Shown here one piece after another: positions 33,788 to 44,473 of a stretch of DNA of 64,000 nucleotides. Position numbers and translations under genes: made by a program. This DNA is from Albugo candida (lineage: Eukaryota; Oomycota; Peronosporomycetes; Albuginales; Albuginaceae). Under the pieces are notes generated by a model. That model saw only the letters and a list, made by a program, of their open reading frames with translations, ran no database searches and had not been told where the DNA came from. Location of the stretch: NCBI GenBank assembly GCA_905220665.1, contig CAJNAR010000145.1:186001-250000 (forward strand), written 5' to 3'. The stretch's first letter is position 1. Each line of letters starts with the position of its first letter.

Positions 33788-35458
33788 TCATTTTACTTTC
33801 TTGGCAAGCGCTCTCTTGATGCTACGTCTCCCACTCGGACTATTCATCAGTATTTCTTTTGAGGAAAGTTCACTGTCTGTCCGCTGGTAGCAATACACAG
33901 ACGTCCGATCAGCCCACGAAACCTTGATGTCAGCTTGTATCGGCGGATGAACATAGTCCACGCAATAGTCTCCTCTTCGTGAGCATTTTTCATGCCGATG
34001 ACGTTCGCAGATACGTCGTAATGTCACCACTCGCCGCAAATTTGGGATTTTTGACAAGACTCCCAAAATCTTAAGCATCAAATCAGGTCCAAACATGACG
34101 TTATTGATAAACACCACGGACGCGTCAGTGATCGGTGCTATGGTGGGAGGTAAACAAATATCTCCATGTACTATCTCTATAGCCTTGCCCACAATGTATT
34201 GCGAGCAATTGGTATTCAGTCGCTGCAGGGCGCGTTTGCCTTCCAATACTCTATTTTTCATCAACTCAATGCCTTTTGAGACTAAGCAAGCAGTCTCAAT
34301 GGCCACTTGTACCACTATCTTCCCAGTTCCGCATCCCAAGTCGTAGAACACATCGTCATCGCGTAAATCGAGAAATGGAATGATGGTTTGGCTGATAGAA
34401 GAGCAGCTTACTTCTCCATACGTTAAAAGCCGAACGAAATCACTGTTGTTGAGTCTATTCACATACGATGAGCACTGAGACTCCTGCGTCATCTCCCGAG
34501 CCAAGTGCGACGATACTTTGTATAAATCGCGATCATCATGCTCTTGTTCTCGATAGAGTGTGGCTAAGAGCTCAGGAACGGCTGCCGCGTGACACATCTG
34601 AGGAGTAAGCAAATTCTCGAGAGACATTCTTCCACTCGGAGATTTCAGTGTATCTTTCTTCTGTGGCGTTTGCTTCGTTTTGATGATTCCATCCAAAGGG
34701 GAAAATGAATGCTTTGCGGCTGACCTTGAAGCTGGTGTAGCATCACTGCTCTCATTAAGACTTTTACGACGCCGTTCGAATGAAAAGCGGCTTTGAGAGG
34801 GCTCCGGAGCAGTGAGTCTTGGAGTCTCGTAGACTGATAATGTCGACCTTCGAGATGGTCTTGTTTCAAACGCGATGTCGGAGAGAAGCAAATCGGAACT
34901 GCATGTTGAGAGTGATGATCTTCTGAGATGTTTGGCATCCTTAATACCGGTATCGAGTCGATTAAAGTTCAAGTGTTTGCAGTCCTTACTCTCAGAAGGC
35001 AATGTATCTCGAAAACGTGAGAGTCCTCCACGACTTATAGCGAATGAAGTGTCATTATCCAATTTATCAGAAAACTCTTTTCGACTTTTGGGAGCAGGAC
35101 ACGCTCTTACTAACGATGAAGTAAGGTGCGAATGGTATTTTTGGTCGTGCGTCGGACTGTAAATAGATCCTTGTGGCGAGTCTGTCGAGGGCATCTTGGA
35201 TGAGATGGTTTGTGAGTTTCCTAGTGATATAGAGGTAGTTTTGTATCGTTGCTTTTGAATCTCAGGCGAGTGGGATTGGTCAAGATCACTTTTATGTACA
35301 CTCGAGGGATGATAGATACTCTTTGGTGGTCGATTTTCGGTGAGGTTTATCGCACTGCGAGTGTTATATGTGTGCCGATGGCGATAGGATGCTGCTTCAT
35401 TGAGAGTCTTATCGTTGGTTGGAGGAAGACTGAGGTGACTTGTGCTTTTGCGGCTCAT
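33788..35458 (-). CDS. DOT1-type histone H3-K79 methyltransferase
   Basis: This is a single frame of 556 residues. The N-terminal half (to about 270) is Ser/Arg-rich and disordered, with SPxR-like strings. The catalytic domain follows: helix QCSSYVNRLNNSDFVRLLTYG, then DDDVFYDLGCGTGKIVVQVA (SAM-binding motif I, DLGxGTG), SKGIELMKNR, EIVHGDICLPP, SVVFINNVMFGPDLMLKIL (DOT1 substrate loop with VNNxxFGP-like form) and a C-end with CYQRT. DOT1 enzymes methylate lysine 79 of nucleosomal H3 without a SET domain. The basic N-terminal region could bind DNA or nucleosomes, as in yeast Dot1. Confidence 0.88.
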   Translation of the reverse strand: MSRKSTSHLSLPPTNDKTLNEAASYRHRHTYNTRSAINLTENRPPKSIYHPSSVHKSDLDQSHSPEIQKQRYKTTSISLGNSQTISSKMPSTDSPQGSIYSPTHDQKYHSHLTSSLVRACPAPKSRKEFSDKLDNDTSFAISRGGLSRFRDTLPSESKDCKHLNFNRLDTGIKDAKHLRRSSLSTCSSDLLLSDIAFETRPSRRSTLSVYETPRLTAPEPSQSRFSFERRRKSLNESSDATPASRSAAKHSFSPLDGIIKTKQTPQKKDTLKSPSGRMSLENLLTPQMCHAAAVPELLATLYREQEHDDRDLYKVSSHLAREMTQESQCSSYVNRLNNSDFVRLLTYGEVSCSSISQTIIPFLDLRDDDVFYDLGCGTGKIVVQVAIETACLVSKGIELMKNRVLEGKRALQRLNTNCSQYIVGKAIEIVHGDICLPPTIAPITDASVVFINNVMFGPDLMLKILGVLSKIPNLRRVVTLRRICERHRHEKCSRRGDYCVDYVHPPIQADIKVSWADRTSVYCYQRTDSELSSKEILMNSPSGRRSIKRALAKKVK

Positions 35459-36485
35459 GTTTTATGCGTGATTATGTACAACTGCACGTTACAAGGCCGG
35501 AGGAATGCGACAGAGTTTGATACAATTTGTGGCGAGGAAGTAGAATAAGAGCTAGCAACATGACGTGTAACAAATCAGATACGGTACGAGATCGTTTTTG
35601 AACGTTTGAATTTTTATGGCTTTGATTTTGTGCATCAGACAAGCACCCAGCACTTGATATGATATGCTCTATGCCATGAATTATATTATAACACGTACAG
35701 TACCTTATTTTCGAAAGATACGAAAATCGACTTTAACAAACTGCGAGTATGTGTGAAATAGCGATAGAAGCACAGAACAAAAACGTTTGTGGGACACCGT
35801 GCATCCATTTGGAAAACTCAACTGCACTACAGCTCTCGAAGCAGCATCGAGCCCGGATTTGACTTGAGCAGCTCATTCCTCTACATTTCTCACTTTGTCC
35901 GTTGTCACCACTGAGAATACGGAATTGGTTGGCACAGATATAATTGGACATTGTCACTCAAGTCAAGGAATGTGGATAGTTGTCATACACAAAAGCTGGT
36001 TAATGGTAAAGTAATGCCGGCATACTAAAAAGTTTCAACGATCTGAAGCGTTTCCAGTTGTTTGAGCTTCAAAGTGGCAGTGGCCGAGCGTTCGACACCA
36101 ATATCGTAGCAAGAGAACCCCATCCCGGAACGCCTCCAATGCTGCATCTGGTGCCAGCAGAAGAAATTTGTTAGCGCGGATTCTGCAGCCACGTAAATTA
36201 GCGGCTATTTGAGGTATGACTTTCACGTTGAAAGTCCATCCAGATCGGTTTACAAACCTGCTGATGGGGTCATGCATACTCGTTTGACGTGTCTCCATCA
36301 AATGTCCGTTTTTCACGGCACTCCCCAAAAATAAAAATCGTTAGTAATAGATAAGAGGTCTGAGGTCTGAGCTCTGAGGACTCAAATGCAGATTCAGTAC
36401 ACCGATTAAAGCCTCTGCATTATCCTCCCTGGTTACAATTAGTCGCTCAATCATGCATAACGACCCCGTACAAAATGCGTATGGC
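35459..36485. other. About 1 kb without a recognised gene
   Basis: Minus-strand frames at 35733-35957 and 36035-36328 are open but show no motif. A run of repeated ctgag/ctcag elements occurs at about 36356-36386 (tctgaggtctgagctctgag). Nothing else is seen. Confidence 0.4.
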
Positions 36486-36488
36486 GAG

Positions 36489-36572
36489 TAATTGAAAAAC
36501 TTATAGTTAATTCATAAGAAATCATTTGAGCGGTTGATCTTAATGCACCTAAAAAAGAAAATTTTGAGCAAA
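36489..36572 (-). pseudogene. Short nad1-like mitochondrial insertion (numt)
   Basis: Minus-strand translation gives FSFLGALRSTAQMISYEL followed by a serine-rich run. GALRSTAQMISYE is the diagnostic helix of respiratory complex I subunit ND1, a gene carried on mitochondrial DNA in oomycetes. The patch is much richer in A and T than its surroundings, as mitochondrial DNA is. Only about 25 codons are recognisable and the sides do not continue the gene, so this is a nuclear copy fragment, not a gene. Confidence 0.6.
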
Positions 36573-36959
36573 TTGTCGACTTGTTGCGAGGCTCTCGCCG
36601 ATTTTGGAGCAGCGCGCCAATTAGTTCATCGATAGCTTGATGTAACTTCCACGACATAGAGCGATTATGCCCGATGCTGTTTGGCTTTGCGACAGATCTT
36701 GAGAAAGACACAGCATACATAGATTACACATTTCGCACCCTTGTCATTCTATGGCGAGCGATATAACGAAAACGGAGAATCCGTACAAAGCATCTGAAAT
36801 AATTTTGCTTCTGACACAGTCACATACAATGCAGTATGTAGGTCTGAGGTTGATGGATCGATAACCCTTTCAATTTTGACAGCACATCGATCAGATATCG
36901 AAATCTCGCTTTCTCATGTGCATAACACAGCCAACATGTATCGGTAAAGTGAATTGACC
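36573..36959. other. Downstream region of the BolA gene
   Basis: No gene is recognised; a minus-strand frame continues from the nad1-like patch upstream (to 36720) without known motifs. Confidence 0.4.
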
Positions 36960-37360
36960 TTACTCTGCTTTTTCTAGTCTCTCTGCTTCTTTCGCCATGC
37001 CGCCTAAGCATTTCGGTGAGGGTGTAACATTGCAATTCTTCTCCCATTGTTGAGGTGTTTTGCTTTGTATCGTGAGTGCGTGAAGCAATCCTTCGAGTTC
37101 TTCGGCGAGGGCTTTATGTACCATTTGATGGCGCTGTATTAATGACATCCCTTCAAAAGCTTCTGCCACAACGACAACCTGAAAAGGTATACAATTATCG
37201 AAACGAAAAGCGTTTATCATCAACTACTCACTTTAAAGTGCGATTCAATCCCTTTCGGAACGTTGTGCATGTGACTTTCATTGATCACGTCCAAATGCTG
37301 AGGGTTAAGCGCGGCTGCCAGCTTTGCTCGAATTTGTTTGGCTAGTGGTCCTTCCGACAT
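36960..37360 (-). CDS. BolA-family protein
   Basis: There are two exons, 37232-37360 and 36960-37178, with a 53-base intron, giving 115 residues. Family landmarks: [70 protein letters not shown]. The C-x-x-H-region residues and the RHQMV helix are the glutaredoxin/iron-sulfur binding part. BolA proteins work with monothiol glutaredoxins in [2Fe-2S] cluster transfer in cytosol or mitochondria. The N-end is not a clear mitochondrial presequence, so a BOLA1-like or cytosolic form are both possible. The tail ([17 protein letters not shown]) is a short extension. Confidence 0.92.
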
Positions 37361-38126
37361 GATAATTTCTACTCGCTAGTACCGCCAATAAGTCAATCAA
37401 TTAATTGTGTAAGTATGAGAGGATAGAGCAGTGTAGTACATTCTGATGGAGCGTATTTGTAATCTGCTTGGTGGGGTGCAAATGTCCAATTTGTTGAGCG
37501 ATATGCCGCAATGCAATCATCTAACCTAAACTTTGTAGAACCGTTATCACGTTAACATGAAATATAGCGTTAGGGTCACGATGCTTCAGACATCATGAAG
37601 CGTGATGCTCGTGGTAAACTATCTGTAGCGTTTGCACAATAGAGTGTATGTAAGCGTATTGAGTAGGAAGAAAGCATCTATTTCATGCCAAGTCCGGACT
37701 TTCACTGGAGGATCAACGGCAGCTTGCCGCACAATTGCAATCACAATGTAACGATACTCTAAGTGTATGAAACTCAGTGTTTTTCAAACGACTCGTTATA
37801 ATGCTTCATTGTGCAGAGTGTAATTAAAGTACGGGCTGAAAGCTGTCACCAGCAAAATCTTTTGAGAGAAAACGGACTTAAGGTATGTCCGTCAGAGAAG
37901 ATCTTTGAAAAGCAGGCAGTTCCATTCGCGTCCATTTCGATAGTTTGAATGGATAAAAGAGCACAAAAATCTTCAGTCACAAACAGAAGTATTGCCATCC
38001 ACTTTTGCATAACAAATTTTCCTTTCAAAATGATCTAAAACGCTCTCACTCGAGGCAATACGCAAATGCATCGAAACGCTGATACTTAAGCTCTACAATG
38101 AGACCGCTGAGTCCAATCGAAATCGA
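37361..38126. other. Shared upstream region of two divergent genes
   Basis: This stretch lies between the BolA gene start (minus) and the CCDC148-like gene (plus). It should contain both promoters and possibly a 5' exon of the second gene; an acceptor-like AG at 38086-38087 precedes an in-frame extension. No further feature. Confidence 0.4.
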
Positions 38127-40092
38127 ATGCCAACTCATTCGAAAACCTCTCAGAAAAGCGTCGAAAAAAACAATCAAATTTGTGAACAATTTGTTAAATC
38201 GGAAATGTATGCGACACAAGTGGAAGAGCTTTTGCGTCAAGAAGAGATATATGTGGCAGCACACACGAGACAAATTGTATCAAACTTGGAACAGGTTGGA
38301 GCCTTTTTTTCAAAATTCAAAAACTGACCAGCTTTGAAGCGAACGACTTTGAAACACCTGATGCAAGTCGTCTTCAAGAAAACTGAGATGGCGCCGTTGA
38401 ACACAGCTGTCACTCAAAAAGCTCACAACGCGAATGAGTGGAGGGTGCGTATTCCTCGAGAAGCTGCAGCTCGTTTACAGTAAAAAATTCCTTTTAGCAA
38501 CAAGCTCGTGAATTCATATCGGAAGTGGTTGTTGGGCACGATCTAGTTGGATCCGCTCTTGAGGAAGAGCTTGTGAGCACTGATGCCGACTACAAAAATG
38601 CGTGTATGGCGGTGCTTTCGTCGTTAACCCCCAAGTGTCCTCAGAATGCGTCGGAAAACACAGAGTCACTACAAAGCATTTTACACGCAATTCCACGGCT
38701 TGAAGAATGTGTGGAGAAAAACCCAGCGCTGTATCTTAAGGTCAATATGAGCATCCAGGCTTTGCTGAATGATCTCGAAAACGATCTTCAACAACTCAAA
38801 TCGACTTTTCTCGCTCAAGCCTCATTGCCGGATGCAGCCAAATCCCTAGATGCAGCGAAATCGCTCTGTGGAGGTTGGGATGCGCATGAAGAGGAACGAT
38901 TTCTGCATATATATAAAGCGTACGAACACGAGCCACTCCGATCTGATTTATTTGCGCACTTCAAAACAGTTTTATCAGCCGCGATTTCAGATGAAGACAT
39001 TAGAGCTCACATCAATTTTCATCAAATACGGCGTTTCTACCATCAAAAAGCACAAGATCGACGACAAGTAGCAAAACGAAAGCTGACTCAGGCTCAAGAA
39101 AAAGCAAGCCGTCAGATTGAAAAGTTTTTCCAGCAAGAGCATTCGCATGTACAGAAGCAAGTAATCAAAGCTTCCCGGGAAAAATGCGCGCACTTGCGCA
39201 GCAAAGTGTATGAATGGAACGATCAGAAAAAAGCACACGATCGCGTCCTGCAGCATCAGCGAGAGCTTGAGATTTTGCATGAAGAAAAGGAAAAATTTCT
39301 ACGAGACGAAGACAAAAAGCAGCAACATCGCGTCCATAAAGAGATCATTCGCGAGTATCGCCAACAGAAATCGCTTTTGCGTATGGAACAAGAAAACGAG
39401 AAAAAAGAATTGGAAAAAGCGGCTCTGCATCGTCATCAGATTGCTAGCGTCAGAAATAACAAGCGAGTGGAGTATCGTTCAATTAAATTGGAGGTATGAG
39501 TATTTCTCGATCCATCGGCTGATTTCTTTCTTCAGTTTGGTGTTTACCTCAGCAAAAAAGAAAGGAGAAAAATGAGAATTATCAGCTGACACAACAGCGT
39601 GAGGAGGAACGTATAGCGAGATTGGACGCTATCAAACAACAGACTCCATACGCTGCTTCGTTGGCTCAACTTGAGGTGCTTGAGCGTTTACCTGCATTTC
39701 AGTATTCTTTCCAATGGATCTGCTCGATTAGGCGGACCCAGAACGTCTGATGCGGGAAACAGCTGCATTTCGAGCCAATGTCGATGCCGCGCCGGTAAGC
39801 TTTCTGGAAACTCTGCTAGAATCATCACGGAATATCGCATCAGGAATCGGTCTTATTTCCAGTCCAAGGATATGATTGCGATACACTGTTTCGTAATGCT
39901 CGCTTCAAGCTGGGAATCGCTCTGCGCGTACGTGTGAGATATAAACGACGTGCGAAGAATTTGAGTTGTTTTCTGTGATAGGAAGCTGGATTGCACACTT
40001 CGGAGCATGCGAAAAATATTCTCTCCCGTGTAAAGGTGAATAACGCACATTCGTATCGTAATCAAGTCCAGCCGGAGACGCAATTGTGGTGA
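38127..40092 (+). CDS. CCDC148-like coiled-coil protein
   Basis: Exons 38127-38294, 38340-38444, 38498-39493, 39553-39675, 39732-39794, 39844-39927 and 39982-40092 join in phase to about 549 residues (human CCDC148 about 590). The conserved W-H-EE block reads GGWDAHEEERFLHIYKAYEH. A long charged coiled coil follows (about residues 250-460, KASREKCAHLRSKVYEWNDQ onward), and the C-terminal signature is ADPERLMRETAAF, FPVQGYD, NARFKLGIALR and EAGLHTSEHAKNIL, as in animal CCDC148. The function is not established; distribution among flagellated eukaryotes suggests a ciliary role, which zoospores could use. The true 5' end may lie in an upstream exon; the chosen ATG is the first in frame. Confidence 0.82.
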
Positions 40093-40279
40093 TCACAGAG
40101 CTGAAAACGATCCGATGTGCTGTCCCGATTTCGCGCATTATATTGTAACTCTTTAAGCGGCTACAGCTGCATTTCTTATACCTCTTTAGAGCAGAGTTTT
40201 TTCATAATGCGCGTTACAAAATGCTCAATAGTCTCTCGACTTTTGCTTCAAATTTCTTGAGACTTCGTGTTTTCGTTCA

Positions 40280-43164
40280 ATGAATCAAAGGCTCAAATCG
40301 TCGCATGCGGTCGTCCGATTGCTATATCACTGGATTTTTGTATCTCTCGTGCGATTCTATACATTGACTGAATGCGCGTATTACGCTCCAAATCACTTTC
40401 TCGGCACATGTTTGACAGACAGCTGGGTGGCTGAGATGGAAAAATTGCATAATATCTCCTCAACGGCTCGAGACGGCAATGGACGTCTTTTCCATCCACT
40501 TCTCCATTCCGCTCTAAAGTACCCGCGGTACAAAGTACGTACGAAATATCGATCCATTTGCATCGTGATGTCAGGCCCTTGATAGATCAAAGATTTCCGA
40601 CTCGCAAATGTTTCGGGACTGTATGGGTCTTGCATGCCTTCTGGCGATATCATTTATGGAAGCGGTGCTGTTGTCAATAGCACCAATGGAAAACTCATCA
40701 ATGGTGGAAATGTGTCTGACACACTGATCCTAGAATATCAGGATTTTGCGGCTCCAAGGATGACCACAATGGCGTTCGCAATTCTGGCCGCAGAAATTGT
40801 AAGCAACATGAATTGACATGCGTGTGTGCTGATGCCTAAAGAGCTTATTAGGTCGGGTACAAAGTCTCTTTCTACGGCACAAGTAACACGCTCAATATAT
40901 CTAATCGTCTACAAGTAGATCTGCCTCGAGCGCAATGCACACCGACGCACGCGAACTTGGCAGTTCCATCAGAGATAGAGACATATAACCGAATGATAGG
41001 GAACGCAGGTAGTACAGGGTACTACCAGACGCAAGGCTTTTACACAATCAGAGATCTCGTGCAAGATGGCATGAATTCATCGATATATTCACCAACATTC
41101 ACAGCTGATTTTTGGCGTGATTACACAAAAAGTGAGACATTGATACAAAGTCTTCGAGCATCTCTCTTTTTTAATAGCCGCTTCTATCCGCCGTCGAATA
41201 CATTTTGTGCTAATGGAACTTTGGGCTGTCTAAATCATTGCTCGAAATCGTATGCTTGTACACTGCGAGAGGCACAGAACCTTGAGTGTATTGTTGTGGT
41301 CATGATCAGCTCCGATACCGCGTATGGCTTTCCGTCTGCTGTTGCGGCCAATCTTGGTATACCTGCATACTTTTGCTACATTGGTCGACCTTCTATGGAT
41401 CAGTATATTCTTGACGCGTGGAGAAACAAACGTGGGGCTCTATTCTACCGTCGTGAGCCTGCAACCGTATACTACCAGTATCCGAACGTGTTTACGCGAG
41501 TTGCATTCCCGTATACTGATCCAGCAAAAATAGCACGAAACACTTGGGCGTTTGGAGAAAATGGTTATGGTAATATTACGAATAATCCTGTTGATGTCGA
41601 GTACCCCGTAGACAGTTTGCAAAAACGTTATGCTGTAGTGCTTTATCGAGAGAGAGAGGGCAACGCGCAAGCATTCAGTATGCTTTATGGGTACAAAGTG
41701 TCCGATTTTCATATGTACAATATGATGAACTATTATGTTAATCTCACTAATGTATCCGCAACCGCACCGCCCGATGGAATATTTTCTGCAGCGTGTCGGT
41801 GGGTTCAAGAAAACTACGATTACTGGGCTGGGTGGATGCCACTATTACCGCTGTGTACGATGAGTGAGCACGTATACTACACGGTGGCTGGTTGTGACGA
41901 TTTAAGCAATGCCACATATTTCGACCACACTATTCGATTCTTTTGGCGTCAACCACATCCGGAAAATAAGTCGATACCGTACAATTGCGACGGTGGATTA
42001 CCTCAACTCCCATCCGATCTTGTGACAAGTCGATCGTGCAATTGGATTAAATCCAATGAAAATGTCTGGCGTGACTGGACCAAAAAGCGACCGGTATGCG
42101 ATTTAACACATTTGACATTTAATGTTTCGAAATGTCGAGGAGATATCACTCGAGTTATATCACTTTACTGGAAAGTTCCGCTAGCGAATGATTCGAGTGT
42201 ATCACATGAGTGTGTGGAGGGCTACACATTGCCAATGAGAGAGATTGTGATCGACTGTGAATATATTCCATCATCGTCCACATTAGCAATCGCAGTGTTT
42301 TTGATTGCCTGCATTGTCATGGTTTTCATTCTGTTTGCAACGATCATCGTTGCTATGAAGCGAAATACTCCGATTTTTCGACGTTCGCAACCGGAATTTC
42401 TCGCAACAATGCTCCTTGGGGGTATTCTCATATGCTTAGCTATAATAGCATACGCAGGCAGACCGACTCCCGGGTACTGCGCAACTCGTCCAGTACTTCT
42501 CTCTTTTGGCTTTACAAGTATCTTCGGCTCACTCATGCTCAAGTCAATGCGCGTGTACCGAATTTTTTTGGCAAGATCACTCAAACGTGTCGTTTTGAAA
42601 ACCAATACCATGTTTCAGATGCTCGGGACGATTTATTTGGTCGACATTGGTATTTTCGTGGCGTGGTTCAGCACGGATTTCCCTTACCCGACTTACGAAA
42701 AGGACTCTAGCATCTCACTTTCTACAGCGGAGGAAGAGACAAGTCTCAGTCTACCAGTTTGGAAGCTCAAATGTATATCTGGAAATCCGATTTTCGTCTC
42801 TTTATTGATGTTTTCAAAAGCGATTTTGTTGTGCACTGGACTTTTTCTATCATTCAAAATTCGAAAGGTCTCGACAGACTTTCAGGAATCCGTGTGGATA
42901 TTTGCCTCGTCGGTCGTCGTGGTATTTGCAACGGTGATGATATTTCCGATGGCGTATTTCTTCCCAGTCTCTGCAAAGACTTTTTACCTTATCTTTAGTG
43001 TGTGTCTCGTTCTTTGCACGATTGCGATTATCAGCATGATGCTCATTCCCAAATTGTCAAAGCTCAATGATCCGGTACAAAAATATACATCTGAAAGCGT
43101 TGCTCCTTCTCAGGCGGAGAGCACAGAAGTAGAGAGCCCGGTGAAGGCAAAGACTGATCGATAA
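40280..43164 (+). CDS. Class C (GABA-B/mGluR-like) G-protein-coupled receptor with a large ectodomain
   Basis: There are three exons, 40280-40534, 40586-40798 and 40852-43164, for 926 residues. The N-end has a signal-anchor-like hydrophobic run, then an ectodomain of about 650 residues with many sequons and paired cysteines. Its middle resembles periplasmic substrate-binding proteins of the glycine betaine type (EIVGYKVSFYGT, GFYTIRDLVQDGMNSS, FTADFWRDY). This is followed by seven helices with class C features: PEFLATMLLGGILICL, VLLSFGFTSIFGSLMLKSMR (family 'F...GxLxxKxxRvyrIF'), ISGNPIFVSLLMFSKAILL, and a short serine-rich tail. Such receptors signal from the plasma membrane through heterotrimeric G proteins. 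The ligand is unknown; a small quaternary amine is only a guess from the ectodomain resemblance. Confidence 0.85.
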
Positions 43165-43294
43165 AACAATGAATGGAGCCTATAGGAGTCAGTAGTGAGC
43201 AATTGCAATGTTACAAATGTTGAATTTTTGTTACCTAGCCATCTCGCTTGTTTAAACACTTGTTGGAAAACGCTCGTTCGTCAGAAGAGTACGG

Positions 43295-43587
43295 TCAATT
43301 TACGTTAATTACATAACTATCGCATAAATCAATGTCTCTGTCAAGTGAACGTTCTAGATTGTTCTTTATGGTCCGATTGCTTTGGAGTCTGTCCACAAGA
43401 CAGTGAAGTGTGTCCCCGCGCAACGATTTGACGATATAAGGCTCGGCTATGACCAAACAGGGTTCGGGCGCTCCAGTGACTACGTCCTGTCGCACGGCCA
43501 AAATTAGCGATATGTACGTTACTCTAGTACAGCAAGCAATTTGAGAAAAAGAAATGTACACTCATCGTGATGGAATAGGGATCTCAT
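43295..43587 (-). CDS. Hypothetical small protein (doubtful)
   Basis: A spliced minus-strand model begins MRSLFHHDE, removes a 38-base intron (43524-43561) and continues VTYISLILAVRQDVV ... CLVIAEPYIVKSLRG, ending at 43295. The reading is protein-like, but the intron is shorter than others here and I recognise no family. It would be divergent from the zinc-finger gene at 43655 with about 65 bases between starts. A 5' extension (AALDQS, FTDWRALFAYE) is open but overlaps the start of that gene. Confidence 0.3.
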
Positions 43588-43654
43588 CTCATATGCGAAA
43601 AGAGCTCGCCAATCAGTGAATCTTACACTTTGATCTAGCGCAGCAATCTCATAA

Positions 43655-44266
43655 ATGACTTTGTCACAAACTAGCTCTAACCGCAATTGCGTCATGGTAT
43701 CACAGCAATTGCTACCTACTTTACGTCCATCATATCAATCGACGCATTCAATTAAACTTGAAGGAGATTTAGCAGCCACAAATGCGTGTGTAGATGGCAC
43801 CCAGCGGCTTCCTTCTCTCTATAGAATGCTGCAGCGAATCTCATCGAATGATACTGACAGTCGCACAGTTGGGCGAAGTGTTCCTCCGTTTGGTTCGTTG
43901 TTTCACTTTGAGACTGGACGGTGTTCTCGGTCGCATTCGCCCAGGCTTTCCGGACCATGCAAACGTAATTACATACAAATTCCATCTGATTCCAGACGAT
44001 CTGCGTTACGCACACAAAAGCACTGCAGGATGGAAGGCTGCTTTCGCATTGCTCAGCGCCAACAGCTTTGTCATAGACATGGCGGCAAACGCTATTGCAA
44101 AGCGATGAAATGTTCCTCCAAAGACCGCGGGAACGGATATTGTATCAAGCATGGAGGCGGTAAATCTTGCATTATCGAAGGATGTCGCAAGAAATCAAGA
44201 AAACAAAGTTATTGTACACAGCACTACAGATTATTCACAGATCCAGATGAGTTAAAACGGCATTAA
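43655..44266 (+). CDS. WRKY19-like zinc-finger protein
   Basis: The protein has 203 residues in one exon. The C-terminal half has three consecutive Cys/His units of the oomycete 'WRKY19-like' type: HCRMEGCFRIAQRQQLCHRH, then GGKRYCKAMKCSSKDRGNGY with CIKHGGG, then KSCIIEGCRKKSRKQSYCTQ with H. The pattern C-x4-C-x(7-9)-C-x2-H with HGG(G/K) links is shared with the zinc region of plant WRKY19, while no WRKYGQK domain is present. Such proteins are abundant in oomycetes and are presumed nuclear DNA or protein binders. The N-terminal half is disordered. Confidence 0.85.
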   Translation: MTLSQTSSNRNCVMVSQQLLPTLRPSYQSTHSIKLEGDLAATNACVDGTQRLPSLYRMLQRISSNDTDSRTVGRSVPPFGSLFHFETGRCSRSHSPRLSGPCKRNYIQIPSDSRRSALRTQKHCRMEGCFRIAQRQQLCHRHGGKRYCKAMKCSSKDRGNGYCIKHGGGKSCIIEGCRKKSRKQSYCTQHYRLFTDPDELKRH

Positions 44267-44473
44267 GTGAGTACAAATTTCTCTAACATAACTTGTCCAC
44301 GCCATCACCCTTCAAAGCAATGCATATTAAGTGCGTGAGTAAATACGTAATTATCTAATATAGGCTGCTAGCAGCAAAATTGAATGAATACACACGCATC
44401 TCATTTTCTCCGTGCTTGACGACATCTCATGTCGACACTTCCAACATGAAAAAATTCTATTTCGGGCACGGCC

